Shown here: piece after piece, positions 1 through 7,680 of the stretch
Layout of the letters: every line of letters begins with the position of its first letter
How positions within the stretch are numbered: the stretch's first letter is position 1
Translations under genes and position numbers: made by a program
Source of the DNA: Plantibacter sp. ME-Dv--P-122b
GTDB taxonomy: Bacteria; Actinomycetota; Actinomycetes; Actinomycetales; Microbacteriaceae
Length of the DNA: 64,000 bases
Reading direction: 5' to 3'
NCBI RefSeq assembly: GCF_030209375.1
Contig: NZ_JARVSC010000006.1
Span: forward strand, 124,001-188,000
The notes under the pieces: generated by a model
Database searches by the model: none
Told to the model about the DNA's origin: nothing
Seen by the model: the letters and a program-made list of their open reading frames with translations, nothing else

Positions 1-151
1 TGGCTGCGGCGAGATCCACGTCGAACCTGGCGGAACCGTCCGGCAGGAGGGCGTCGTAGCCGACGAACCGCAGCGACCGTCGGCGCCATCTCGACGCGCC
101 ACGGAACGCCGTCGCACGGACGGCGACGGGACGATCGGGCGATTCGCGCAT
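1..151 (-). CDS. N-terminus of an unidentified protein (partial)
   Basis: A reading frame starts with ATG at 151 on the minus strand and stays open to the window edge, giving 50 residues that begin MRESPDRPVAVRATAFRG. Third codon positions are almost all G or C, as expected for real genes in this genome. No clear Shine-Dalgarno sequence precedes the ATG, so the mRNA could be leaderless or the start could differ. I recognise no domain. The gene would be divergent from the membrane protein at 264. The fragment is too short to say what the product does. Confidence 0.4.
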   Translation of the reverse strand, partial: MRESPDRPVAVRATAFRGASRWRRRSLRFVGYDALLPDGSARFDVDLAAA

Positions 152-263
152 GGATCGATGGTGGCACACGCCGATGGTTCCGACCCCCTGCCGCCAGTGG
201 GGTCCTGCTCCGGCGGTACGCTCGATGAGGCGCCACCCGAACGGGCGCCTCGGGAGGCCACGG

Positions 264-1433
264 GTGACGATCGATCTGGCGAGCATGCTGGTGGTGGCGG
301 TGATCGTCTGCGCCGCGTGCGGGATCTTCTACGGACTCGACAGCGCGCGAACCCTCGCCGGGCGGCACCTGGCCGCCTGGATGTCCGGATTCGCCACCAC
401 CCTCCTCTCGGCGGTGAGCTACCTCGCCGCCACGCTCAACGGCGACTCGGTCTGGATCGTCGCCGTCGCCAACGCCGCCATGGTCGCCTCGATCGCCGCT
501 CTGTGGGTCGGGTGCCGGCTGTTCAACGGTCGACGCAGCCTCGTGCTGCTCGGCACCCTCTTCGTCGGGGTGACGGCGATCTCCGCCGTCCTCGACCCCA
601 CCGACGACCCGGAGTGGGCCGGCACCATCGCCCGGCTCATCTCGCTCACCATGCTGTCGCTGCTGGTCGCATACGAGGCGCGACGTGGACGGATGCGAAC
701 GGCACCGGCCTCACTGGTGCTCGTCGTCGTCATGATCCTGCACGCGGTGTTCACCGCCGTGCGTCTCGCGGTCTACCTCGCGGCGGGTCCCCACTCGGAG
801 ATCTTCGAGCGGCTGTTCAGCACGCCCATCGTGACCTACATGAACCTCGTGTTCGTCGTCGCGATCGCCGTCGGCCTCGTCCTCCTGCGCTCCTGGGAGC
901 GCAAGCAGCGCCTCTCCTCGGAGCGGGTGGGCGTCCGCGCGGTGGGGCGCCGCGCGTTCGTCGCCGAGGCGACCCGACTCCGTGAGGGGCAGCAGTCCGA
1001 CCGTCGCCTCGCGATCCTCGTCGTGGCGATCGACGGCTACGGCGACCTCCGCCGCGCCTATGGGTTGGCGACGGCGGGGGAGCTCGAGGCACTGCTCGCC
1101 GCCGCGGTCTTCCGTGAGCTGCCGGCCGGCTCCGTCTGCACCCGCGTGTGGAGCGGGACGATCCTCGTGGCCACGTCGGTCGAACCTGGGCCGACCGGCC
1201 TCTCAGGTCTCCACGACCTCGCGGCACCGATCGCCGCCGGCTACCGTGAGGCCGTGACGCAGCAGCTCGACGGCTTCGCCGGTGCTGCGAACCTCGGCGT
1301 CGCGGTCGATTCAGCCGCGCCGACGCCCGTCGAGACCCTCGTGTCGATCGCACGGACGGCCCGAGCCGACGCGGAGCGGCGAGGCGAATCGGTGCGGGTC
1401 GTCGAGTCCGCGTCGGAGACGCAGGACCGCTGA
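264..1433 (+). CDS. Membrane protein with degenerate GGDEF-like domain
   Basis: Predicted 389-residue protein. The GTG at 264 is preferred because GGGAGG lies 6 bases before it; an upstream ATG at 150 has no such support. The N-terminal half (about residues 5-215) holds roughly six hydrophobic segments. After a charged linker (SWERKQRL) comes a domain of about 165 residues with the alpha/beta pattern of a diguanylate cyclase core (LAILVVAIDGYGDLRRAYG, then TRVWSGTILVAT, then a repeat of hydrophobic strands). The GGDEF catalytic motif is not present at the expected place, so it is probably catalytically inactive and may only sense or bind. Whether it binds nucleotide is unknown. It ends 13 bases before the convergent LysR-domain gene. 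Confidence 0.7.
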   Translation: MTIDLASMLVVAVIVCAACGIFYGLDSARTLAGRHLAAWMSGFATTLLSAVSYLAATLNGDSVWIVAVANAAMVASIAALWVGCRLFNGRRSLVLLGTLFVGVTAISAVLDPTDDPEWAGTIARLISLTMLSLLVAYEARRGRMRTAPASLVLVVVMILHAVFTAVRLAVYLAAGPHSEIFERLFSTPIVTYMNLVFVVAIAVGLVLLRSWERKQRLSSERVGVRAVGRRAFVAEATRLREGQQSDRRLAILVVAIDGYGDLRRAYGLATAGELEALLAAAVFRELPAGSVCTRVWSGTILVATSVEPGPTGLSGLHDLAAPIAAGYREAVTQQLDGFAGAANLGVAVDSAAPTPVETLVSIARTARADAERRGESVRVVESASETQDR

Positions 1434-1446
1434 CGGCGGGTGCGGC

Positions 1447-1794
1447 TCAGCGACCCTGGCGCTTCTTGTACGGCAGCGGCTCGCCCTTGACCTTCGGCGC
1501 GCGACCCTTGCCCTTGTTCGCCTTGGCTTTGCCGCCCGCCGCGGGAGCCGACTTGGCGGCTGCTGCCGCAGAGGCGTCGAGTTGGCGACGCGCCTCGATG
1601 AGGAACGCGTAGCCGGCGTCCGTCAGCTGCGTGGATTCCACGTCCCGGGCGAACAGCTCCGCTCCGACGCTCTCCTCGAGCTTCCGGACGTCGGCGACGA
1701 CGGTGCTCCGCGGCACACCGAGCGCCTTGGCCGCCTTCGCGAAGTGGAGGGTCTCCGCGGAGGCGACGAAGGAGCGCAGCTGCTTGTGGTCCAT
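1447..1794 (-). CDS. Stand-alone LysR-type DNA-binding domain protein with Lys/Ala-rich tail
   Basis: Predicted 115 residues. Residues 1-60 match the LysR-type winged helix: MDHKQLRSFVASAETLHF, then AAKALGVPRSTVVADVRKLEE and GAELFARD. A normal LysR regulator is about 300 residues with a large ligand-binding domain; here that domain is absent. Instead residues 75-115 form a low-complexity tail rich in Ala and Lys (SAPAAGGKAKANKGKGRA). This suggests a constitutive DNA-binding protein or one whose tail binds DNA non-specifically; that is inference. A TAGGCT hexamer at 1801-1806 (read on the minus strand) ends 6 bases before the ATG, so the message is probably leaderless. Confidence 0.75.
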   Translation of the reverse strand: MDHKQLRSFVASAETLHFAKAAKALGVPRSTVVADVRKLEESVGAELFARDVESTQLTDAGYAFLIEARRQLDASAAAAAKSAPAAGGKAKANKGKGRAPKVKGEPLPYKKRQGR

Positions 1795-1840
1795 GCCCTC
1801 AGCCTACGGTGACGTCGTCAGGCTGCCGACCAGTGTCGCT

Positions 1841-3058
1841 TCAGCCACCCAGCTGGTCGCGTCGGCGACGTCGCACGATCACCGAGGCGATACCTGCGAG
1901 CAGCCCGAGGCCGAGCAGGGAGCCGGCAACGATCGCCAGCGTGGATCCCTGGAACCCGGTGTCGGGGAGCCTCGTGATGTCTCCGGCCGGAACCGCCGGC
2001 TGACCGGGGACCTGCGGGGTGCCCGGCGGGACGATGACGATCGTCGATTCGATGGAGTCGTCGGGTGCGGTGCCGTTACTCGCGGTGACGGTGACCGTGT
2101 AGGTCCCGGGCGTCGTGGGTGTGCCGGTCACGCCCCCGGTCACGCTGTCGAGGACGAGTCCCGGGGGCAGGGCACCCGAGGTGACGGTGTACGTGGCGTC
2201 CGGGCTGCCGGTCGAGGTGACCGTGCTGTCGTACGTCGTGCCGACGGTGCCGCCGGGGAGCGGAGCGGAGGTGATCTCCGGGCTCGTCGTGACCTCGGAG
2301 CCGCTGCCGTCGTCGCAGCCGGTCGGCCGGTTGATGACGGTGTTGATGAGCGTCACGGCGCCGGTGGACGCGAGGAGACGTCCTTCGACGACCGTGCCCG
2401 CTCCCGTGGAGATGGACGTGTCGGCGAGGATGGTGCCGACGAAGGGCGCGCCTCCGTTGAGCGTGGCTTCGCTGCCGACACGCCAGAACACGTTGCAGGC
2501 GCTCGCGCCGCCGACGAGGGTGACCGAGGAACCGGTGGCGGTCTTCAGCGTGCTCGCGGCCTGGAAGACCCACACCGACTCCGCGGTACCGGTGAGCGTC
2601 ACGTTTCCGGTGAGGGAGATCTCCCCGCCGGCGTATACACCGGGAGTGAGGTTGAGGTCGGTGAGGTCGCCGACCTGCTGAGGGGCCGGCGTGAGGCTGG
2701 AGGCGACGCCCATCGCGGTGAGGAGGTCGTTCTTGGCCAGGGCGGCGGGCTCGTTGGTCACGTTCTGGGTGCCGTTGACGAGGCCCGGCGGGAAGCCGGT
2801 CACGGAGCTCCCCGGGCTCAGCCCGAGGTCGCCGTCGATCGTCGTGGCGCCGGTGTTGGTGACGGCCGATGCGGCAAGGACGCCGTAGTCGGCTGCCGTG
2901 CCGAGGAAGATCGGGCCGTCGATCGAGGTCGCGGCGTTCGCCGGTCCGGCACCGATGGCCAGGAGCCCGACGGTCACGACTGCCGCTGCGGCGAAGAGCC
3001 GTGGGCGAGTGCGACCGGGTCTGGCGCTGTGGTCAGGTGGGGAGAGTTCGAGGCGCAT
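1841..3058 (-). CDS. Sortase-anchored ice-binding-like (DUF3494) surface protein
   Basis: Predicted 405 residues. Start ATG at 3058 is chosen because GGAAGGGG lies just upstream. Order of parts: a signal peptide ending near ANA-ATS, a DUF3494/ice-binding beta-solenoid domain of about 200 residues (LGTAADYGVLAASAVTNTG, ATTIDGDLGLSPG, VWVFQAASTL), one putative Ig-like (He_PIG) domain (SGALPPGLVLDSVTGGVTG), a Pro-rich spacer and a cell-wall sorting signal: LPDTG, a hydrophobic helix, then RRRRRD. Proteins of this family bind ice or act as adhesins. Sortase would link it to peptidoglycan. No sortase gene is in the window. The Shine-Dalgarno site lies inside a hairpin (3063-3084). Confidence 0.88.
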   Translation of the reverse strand: MRLELSPPDHSARPGRTRPRLFAAAAVVTVGLLAIGAGPANAATSIDGPIFLGTAADYGVLAASAVTNTGATTIDGDLGLSPGSSVTGFPPGLVNGTQNVTNEPAALAKNDLLTAMGVASSLTPAPQQVGDLTDLNLTPGVYAGGEISLTGNVTLTGTAESVWVFQAASTLKTATGSSVTLVGGASACNVFWRVGSEATLNGGAPFVGTILADTSISTGAGTVVEGRLLASTGAVTLINTVINRPTGCDDGSGSEVTTSPEITSAPLPGGTVGTTYDSTVTSTGSPDATYTVTSGALPPGLVLDSVTGGVTGTPTTPGTYTVTVTASNGTAPDDSIESTIVIVPPGTPQVPGQPAVPAGDITRLPDTGFQGSTLAIVAGSLLGLGLLAGIASVIVRRRRRDQLGG

Positions 3059-3062
3059 GAAG

Positions 3063-3084
3063 GCCCCTTCCGTGTGGGAGGGGC
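3063..3084 (-). promoter_or_regulatory. Hairpin enclosing the Shine-Dalgarno site of the ice-binding-like gene
   Basis: In the minus-strand transcript GCCCCUCC pairs with GGAAGGGGC around a CACAC loop with a single bulged A: six perfect pairs (3063-3068 with 3079-3084) plus two more. The 3' arm is the Shine-Dalgarno sequence itself, and the ATG follows five bases after the arm. Such a short stem could act as a translational switch, for example an RNA thermometer. The fold is read directly; the function is inferred. Confidence 0.55.
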
Positions 3085-3146
3085 GCGAAGCCAACGAGGA
3101 TGGCGACATCAACCGCAACTGTTCCCTGTGTACCACCTTTGGGGGT

Positions 3147-3204
3147 CGCTAGATCAGCTAGCGCTCCTGATGTAGCGAATCGTTATCTTGGTGCGATACG
3201 CTAC
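3147..3204. promoter_or_regulatory. Two neighbouring palindromes sharing a CGCTA half-site
   Basis: In the 210-base divergent gap between the surface-protein gene and the ABC-F gene there are two inverted repeats. The first is CGCTAG-N5-CTAGCG (3147-3163, perfect). The second is GTAGCGAATCG-N11-CGATACGCTAC (3172-3204, one mismatch in 11). Both carry the half-site CGCTA/TAGCG. This looks like a pair of binding sites for one dimeric regulator controlling one or both genes. I cannot name the regulator. Confidence 0.5.
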
Positions 3205-3268
3205 TCTGCCGACTCGTGGCGCGAAATGAACGTTCTCCGGAGCCTGAACGGAATGAGACGATTGCAGC

Positions 3269-4924
3269 ATGACTGCAACACTCGTGGCCCAAGGCCTGGC
3301 CGGAGGACACGGCCATCGCACCCTGTTCGACGGCCTTGATCTGACGGTGGCGCCGGGCGACGTCATCGGCGTCGTCGGGATGAACGGGGCGGGGAAGTCG
3401 ACGCTGCTGCAGCTCCTCGGCGGCTCGCTCGAACCGCAGGCCGGCACGATCACGCTGTCGCCCTCCGACGCCTTCGTGGGCGCGCTCCCGCAGGAACACG
3501 AGCGCGTCGTCGGTGAGAGCGTCGCCGCCTACATCGCCCGGCGCACCGGCTGCGCTGCGGCGACCGAGGCGATGGATGCAGCCGCCGCGGCGCTCGCCGA
3601 ACCCCCGCAGGCCGGCGCGGACCCCGCGGACGTCTACTCCGCCGCCCTCGACCGCTGGTTGGCGAGCGGCGCCGCCGATCTCGAGGAGCGGATCCCCTCG
3701 GTCCTCGCCGACCTCGGGCTGGACCTCGACGCAGATGTCACGACCACGATGATGACCTCACTGTCGGGTGGGCAGGCCGCTCGCGTCGGACTGGCGGCGC
3801 TGCTGCTGTCGCGATTCGACATCGTCCTCCTCGACGAGCCGACCAACGACCTCGACCTGGATGGCTTGGAGCGGCTCGAACGCTTCGTGCAGGGATTGCG
3901 CGGGGGTGTGGTGCTCGTCAGCCACGACCGCGAGTTCCTCGCCCGCTGCGTCACGCGCGTCCTCGAACTCGACCTCGCGCAGCAGAGCAACCGGGTCTTC
4001 GGGGGCGGATATGAGGCCTACCTCGAGGAGCGCGAGGTCGCCAGGCGGCACGCCCGCGACGCCTACGACGAGTTCGCCGACAAGAAGGCGGATCTCATCG
4101 GTCGCGCCCGGGTACAGCGGGAATGGTCCAGTCAGGGCGTGCGGAACGCCATGAAGAAGGCGCCCGACAACGACAAGATCCGGCGGAAGGCCTCGGCGGA
4201 GTCCTCCGAGAAGCAAGCGCAGAAGGTCCGGCAGATGGAGAGCCGGATCGCCCGGCTGGACGAGGTCGAGGAACCTCGCAAGGAGTGGCAGCTGCAGTTC
4301 ACGATCGGTAGTGCACCGCGCTCGAGCACGGTCGTCGCGACGCTGTCCGAGGCCGTCGTCCGGCAGGGCGACTTCCAGCTCGGCCCCCTGTCGCTCCAGG
4401 TGAACGTGGGCGACCGCATCGGCATCACCGGGCCCAACGGCGCCGGCAAGTCCACCCTGCTCGCGACGCTGCTCGGTCGTCGCGAACCCGACGCGGGCAG
4501 CGCGAGCCTCGGCTCCAGTGTGCGGATCGGCGAGATCGACCAGGCCCGCTCACTGCTCGTCGGCTCGGAGCCACTCGCCGACCGCTTCGAGGCGATCGTG
4601 CCCGACCTCAGTCCGGGAGAGGTCAGGACGCTCCTGGCGAAGTTCGGGCTGAAGGCCGACCACGTGAACCGGCCCGTCGACGAGCTGTCGCCGGGGGAGC
4701 GCACCCGCGCCGGGCTCGCCGTGCTCCAGGCGACGGGGATCAACCTGCTGGTGCTGGACGAGCCGACGAACCACCTCGACCTCGCCGCCATCGAACAGCT
4801 CGAGGAGGCGCTCGAGAGCTACGACGGAACACTCCTCCTCGTCACCCACGACCGCCGCATGCTCGACACCGTCCGGATCGAACGGCGATGGGTCGTCGAG
4901 GCCGGCCAGGTCACGGAGCGCTAG
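3269..4924 (+). CDS. ABC-F family ATPase
   Basis: Predicted 551 residues with two ABC domains and no membrane segments. Domain 1 has Walker A GMNGAGKSTLL, signature LSGGQAARV and Walker B VLLDEPTNDLDL. A charged linker of about 80 residues follows (REVARRHARDAYDEFADKK), typical of the ABC-F interdomain arm. Domain 2 has GPNGAGKSTLL, LSPGERTRAG and VLDEPTNHLDL. ABC-F proteins act on the ribosome, either as translation factors (EttA/Uup type) or as antibiotic-protection proteins; sequence alone does not settle which. No Shine-Dalgarno sequence is obvious. It ends at a strong terminator. Confidence 0.93.
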   Translation: MTATLVAQGLAGGHGHRTLFDGLDLTVAPGDVIGVVGMNGAGKSTLLQLLGGSLEPQAGTITLSPSDAFVGALPQEHERVVGESVAAYIARRTGCAAATEAMDAAAAALAEPPQAGADPADVYSAALDRWLASGAADLEERIPSVLADLGLDLDADVTTTMMTSLSGGQAARVGLAALLLSRFDIVLLDEPTNDLDLDGLERLERFVQGLRGGVVLVSHDREFLARCVTRVLELDLAQQSNRVFGGGYEAYLEEREVARRHARDAYDEFADKKADLIGRARVQREWSSQGVRNAMKKAPDNDKIRRKASAESSEKQAQKVRQMESRIARLDEVEEPRKEWQLQFTIGSAPRSSTVVATLSEAVVRQGDFQLGPLSLQVNVGDRIGITGPNGAGKSTLLATLLGRREPDAGSASLGSSVRIGEIDQARSLLVGSEPLADRFEAIVPDLSPGEVRTLLAKFGLKADHVNRPVDELSPGERTRAGLAVLQATGINLLVLDEPTNHLDLAAIEQLEEALESYDGTLLLVTHDRRMLDTVRIERRWVVEAGQVTER

Positions 4925-4974
4925 CGACGATCGCTACCCGTGCCGTCGGGTGGACGCACGCCCCGACAATGAGC

Positions 4975-5008
4975 GAGGACCCCGCGGCGTTCGCCAGGCG
5001 GGGTCCTC
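4975..5008. terminator. Terminator of the ABC-F gene, bidirectional with the small gene at 5026
   Basis: GAGGACCCCGC (4975-4985) pairs perfectly over 11 bases with GCGGGGTCCTC (4998-5008). It lies between two converging genes and can serve both. Confidence 0.75.
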
Positions 5009-5025
5009 GTCGTCCAGAGGGCGCG

Positions 5026-5241
5026 TCAGTCGCGCAGCTGCTCCTTGTAGTCGTTCTTCGCCTCGGTGGTGTCGCGCTCGGCCTCGGCCTTCTTCACGTC
5101 GGCCTCCGCCTGCTTCACCTTGGCATCGGCCTTGGCCTCGTCCAGCTTGTCGCTGATGCGCTCCTTGGTGTCGTCGACGGCCTCGCCGATCTTCTTGCCC
5201 GTCGCCTCAGCAGCGTCCTTGGCGTTGTCCAGGAATCCCAT
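5026..5241 (-). CDS. Small charged coiled-coil protein
   Basis: Predicted 71 residues, MGFLDNAKDAAEATGKK onward, almost entirely Ala, Lys, Glu and Asp with a heptad-like pattern and no hydrophobic segment or Cys. The ATG at 5241 has GGAG 7 bases upstream; a TTG two codons earlier is unlikely. It resembles the abundant small stress-type proteins of actinobacteria (CsbD-like or microaggregate-binding-like), but I cannot assign a family with confidence. A structural or stress role is inference from composition only. Confidence 0.7.
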   Translation of the reverse strand: MGFLDNAKDAAEATGKKIGEAVDDTKERISDKLDEAKADAKVKQAEADVKKAEAERDTTEAKNDYKEQLRD

Positions 5242-5377
5242 CGTCAACTCCGTCTCTGATCCCGACTCTCGGTCACCGTTCCAGCCTCGCGGGCCCGCGC
5301 CCGCGCGGCAACCACTTGTGTTCCGAGGCGTGGACGGCTAGATCATGAGACGATCCGGCGCGGGTGGGCGTCGTCCC

Positions 5378-5578
5378 TCAGGGAGCGGGAGCGCCACCGT
5401 CGGTCGGGGTCGCGTGCGGCAGCCAGTCCTTGAGGATGACCTCCTCCGGGTCGACCAGACGCTCCGTGTGGAGGTCGTACTCCGGGTCGCGCTCAGCGAG
5501 GAAGCGCGTGACGGCGTCAGCGTCCTCGTTGTCGTGTCGACGTCGTGCGCGGTCTGCCGCGTCCTGCTCGGTGCTCAT
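5378..5578 (-). CDS. Small hypothetical protein
   Basis: Predicted 66 residues, starting MSTEQDAADRARRRHDN, hydrophilic and acidic, with no transmembrane segment or recognised motif. The start at 5578 is supported by TACGGT ending 7 bases before the ATG (5586-5591 on the complementary strand), the leaderless arrangement seen repeatedly in this window. It stands alone between the small charged protein and the NAD operon. Function unknown. Confidence 0.55.
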   Translation of the reverse strand: MSTEQDAADRARRRHDNEDADAVTRFLAERDPEYDLHTERLVDPEEVILKDWLPHATPTDGGAPAP

Positions 5579-5616
5579 GGATCCCACCGTAGCCCAGCGT
5601 CCTGCGGAGGATGCCG

Positions 5617-5644
5617 TCGGACACCCGGCATCGGACACCCGGCG
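5617..5644. repeat. Two tandem copies of a 14-base unit
   Basis: TCGGACACCCGGCA (5617-5630) is followed at once by TCGGACACCCGGCG (5631-5644). The first copy also takes part in a GATGCC...GGCATC inverted repeat (5610-5632), downstream of the NAD operon's last gene, so it may be part of its transcription end. Confidence 0.5.
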
Positions 5645-5684
5645 TCGAGCGCGCCCGGATCCGTGCGGTCGGTCGTCGCGGGAT

Positions 5685-6827
5685 TCAGCGGAGGCCCGCG
5701 ACGGCCTCCACCGAGGCGACGATGGCGCTCGCCGTCCGGTCCAGCTCGGCCGCGGTGACGGCGGCGGTCCAACTGAAACGCACGGCGGTCTGCGCGACCT
5801 CCGGGGCGATGCCGATCGCGAGGAGCACCGGTGACGGCTCGTCACTGCCGGCGGCGCACGCGGAACCGCTCGAGGAGATGACGCCGCGGCGCTCGAGTTC
5901 GAGGAGGACCGCCTCACCGGAGGTCCCGGGGAAGACGAACGACGCGATACCCGGCAGGCGTCGTTCGGGATGGCCCGTCAACCGAGCGCGCGGGACCTCG
6001 TTCAGGACCCTCGCGATGAACGCGTCACGCAACCCGCTGACGCGGTCGAACGCTTCCACCCGATCACGCTCGGCGAGCTCCAGCGCCGTCGCGAGCCCGA
6101 CGGCGGCGGCCACCTGTTCGGTCCCGCTGCGGCGACCGCGCTCCTGCCCGCCGCCGTGGAGGAGCGGTTCCACCGGCAGGGAGCCGCGCACGGCGAGCAG
6201 TCCGACGCCCTTCGGCGCACCGAGCTTGTGGCCGGCCAGGCTCAGCGCGTCCACGCCGAGGCGATCCAGTCCGAGCGGAAGCCATCCCGCCGCCTGTACG
6301 GCGTCGGCGTGGATCGGGACGCCTGCGGCCCGGGCGACGGCTCCGAGCGCCGAGAGGTCTTGGACCGTGCCGATCTCGTTGTTGGCCGCCATCACCGAGA
6401 CGAGCACCGTGTCCGGCCGCAGTGCCGCGTCGAGCTCGACCGGGTCGACCAGACCCGCTCCATCCACGGGGAGGACGGTGGCCTCGACCCCGTGGAACCG
6501 CGTGAGGTAGGCGACCGATTCCGCGACCGCCTCGTGCTCGATCGGCGAGGTGACGACATGGCGTCCGTGATCGAGGGCCGCCAGGGTGATGCCCTTGACC
6601 GCGAGGTTGTCCGCTTCGGTGCCGCCCGAGGTGAACACCACGTCCCCAGGCCGGACGCCCAGCACGGTGGCGACGCGTCGCCGGGCATCTCGCAACGCCC
6701 CGGCGGCCGCCTCGCCGACGGTGTGATGGCTCGACGGGTTGCCGAAGGTGCTCGTCAGGTACGGCCACATCGCCTCGAGCACCTCGGGGCGCACCGGCGT
6801 CGTCGCCGCGTTGTCGAGGTAGAGCAT
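5685..6827 (-). CDS. Cysteine desulfurase of the NAD operon (NifS/IscS family)
   Basis: Predicted 380-residue PLP enzyme that takes sulfur from L-cysteine and delivers it for Fe-S cluster assembly. Start ATG at 6827, one base after the nadC stop (TGA-G-ATG). Motifs: YLDNAATTPVRPEV at the N-terminus, SGGTEADNLAVKG, EHEAVAES, NNEIGTVQDL, PLP lysine in SLAGHKLGAPKG, and the catalytic Cys in SSGSACAAGSDEP. Its position at the end of nadA-nadB-nadC suggests it serves the 4Fe-4S cluster of quinolinate synthase NadA, as nifS does beside nad genes in Bacillus. Confidence 0.93.
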   Translation of the reverse strand: MLYLDNAATTPVRPEVLEAMWPYLTSTFGNPSSHHTVGEAAAGALRDARRRVATVLGVRPGDVVFTSGGTEADNLAVKGITLAALDHGRHVVTSPIEHEAVAESVAYLTRFHGVEATVLPVDGAGLVDPVELDAALRPDTVLVSVMAANNEIGTVQDLSALGAVARAAGVPIHADAVQAAGWLPLGLDRLGVDALSLAGHKLGAPKGVGLLAVRGSLPVEPLLHGGGQERGRRSGTEQVAAAVGLATALELAERDRVEAFDRVSGLRDAFIARVLNEVPRARLTGHPERRLPGIASFVFPGTSGEAVLLELERRGVISSSGSACAAGSDEPSPVLLAIGIAPEVAQTAVRFSWTAAVTAAELDRTASAIVASVEAVAGLR

Positions 6828-6828
6828 C

Positions 6829-7680
6829 TCAGTCGACCGAGACGTCGAGTCCGAGGTCGAGGGACCGGACACTGTGCGTGAGGGCACCGGAGGAGATGAC
6901 GTCCACGCCGGTCTCCGCGATGGCCCGCACCGTCGACAGCGTCACGTTCCCGCTCGCCTCCACGATGGCGCGGCCGGCGATGAGTGCGACGCCCTCACGG
7001 AGCTCGTCGACGGTGAAGTTGTCGAGCATGATCGTGTCGACGCCCGCTGCGAGTACCGCCTCGATCTGGTCGAGGCGGTCGACCTCGACTTCGATCGTCG
7101 TCGTGTGCGGGAGCTCCTCGCGAGCCCGCAGCAATGCCTCGGTGACCGTCAGGCCGCGCTCGAGGAGGACCGCCAGGTGGTTGTCCTTGACCATGACGGC
7201 GTCGGAGAGCGAGTGGCGGTGGTTGTGGCCGCCGCCCGATCGCACCGCGTGGCGCTCGAAGACGCGCAGACCCGGGGTCGTCTTCCGGGTGTCGACGATG
7301 CGGGCACGGGTGTCCGACACGGCGTCGACGTAGGCCGCGGTGATGGTCGCGATCCCGCTCATCCGCTGCACGAAGTTCAGAGCGACGCGCTCGGCGGTCA
7401 GGACGGCGCGCGCCGGACCCGACACCATGGCGATGGTGTCGCCTGCGGCGAATCGTTCGCCGTCGGCGACGAGGAACGCGACCGTGATGCGTGGGTCGGT
7501 CAGTCGGAACGCCGCCTCGAACACGGCCGAACCGCTGAAGACGCCCGCGTCGCGCGCGGTCAGGGACGCCGAGGCCGTGGCGTCCTCCGGGATGAGGGTC
7601 GCCGCCGTCAGGTCGCCCCACGGGGCGTCCTCGACGAGGGCCGCGGTGACGGTGGTGTCGATGAGGTGTGGGGTCAGCAT
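6829..7680 (-). CDS. nadC: Nicotinate-nucleotide pyrophosphorylase (carboxylating)
   Basis: Predicted 283 residues, the usual length. It turns quinolinate and PRPP into nicotinate mononucleotide, the third step of de novo NAD synthesis in the cytoplasm. Motifs: EDAPWGDLTAATLIP near the N-terminus, LNFVQRMSGIAT, VDTRKTTPGLR, RSGGGHNHR with the phosphate-binding basic residues, VEVEVDRLDQ, IMLDNF and EASGNVTL. The ATG at 7680 overlaps the nadB stop codon (ATGCTGA), so translation is coupled. Confidence 0.96.
   Translation of the reverse strand: MLTPHLIDTTVTAALVEDAPWGDLTAATLIPEDATASASLTARDAGVFSGSAVFEAAFRLTDPRITVAFLVADGERFAAGDTIAMVSGPARAVLTAERVALNFVQRMSGIATITAAYVDAVSDTRARIVDTRKTTPGLRVFERHAVRSGGGHNHRHSLSDAVMVKDNHLAVLLERGLTVTEALLRAREELPHTTTIEVEVDRLDQIEAVLAAGVDTIMLDNFTVDELREGVALIAGRAIVEASGNVTLSTVRAIAETGVDVISSGALTHSVRSLDLGLDVSVD

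Noticed and set aside
1428-1452. Hairpin CGCTGA...TCAGCG over the two converging stop codons
   Set aside because: Only six base pairs with a large loop; too weak to call a terminator.
5617-5644. Start of a CRISPR-like or minisatellite array
   Set aside because: Only two 14-base units without spacers; no other copies nearby and no cas genes.
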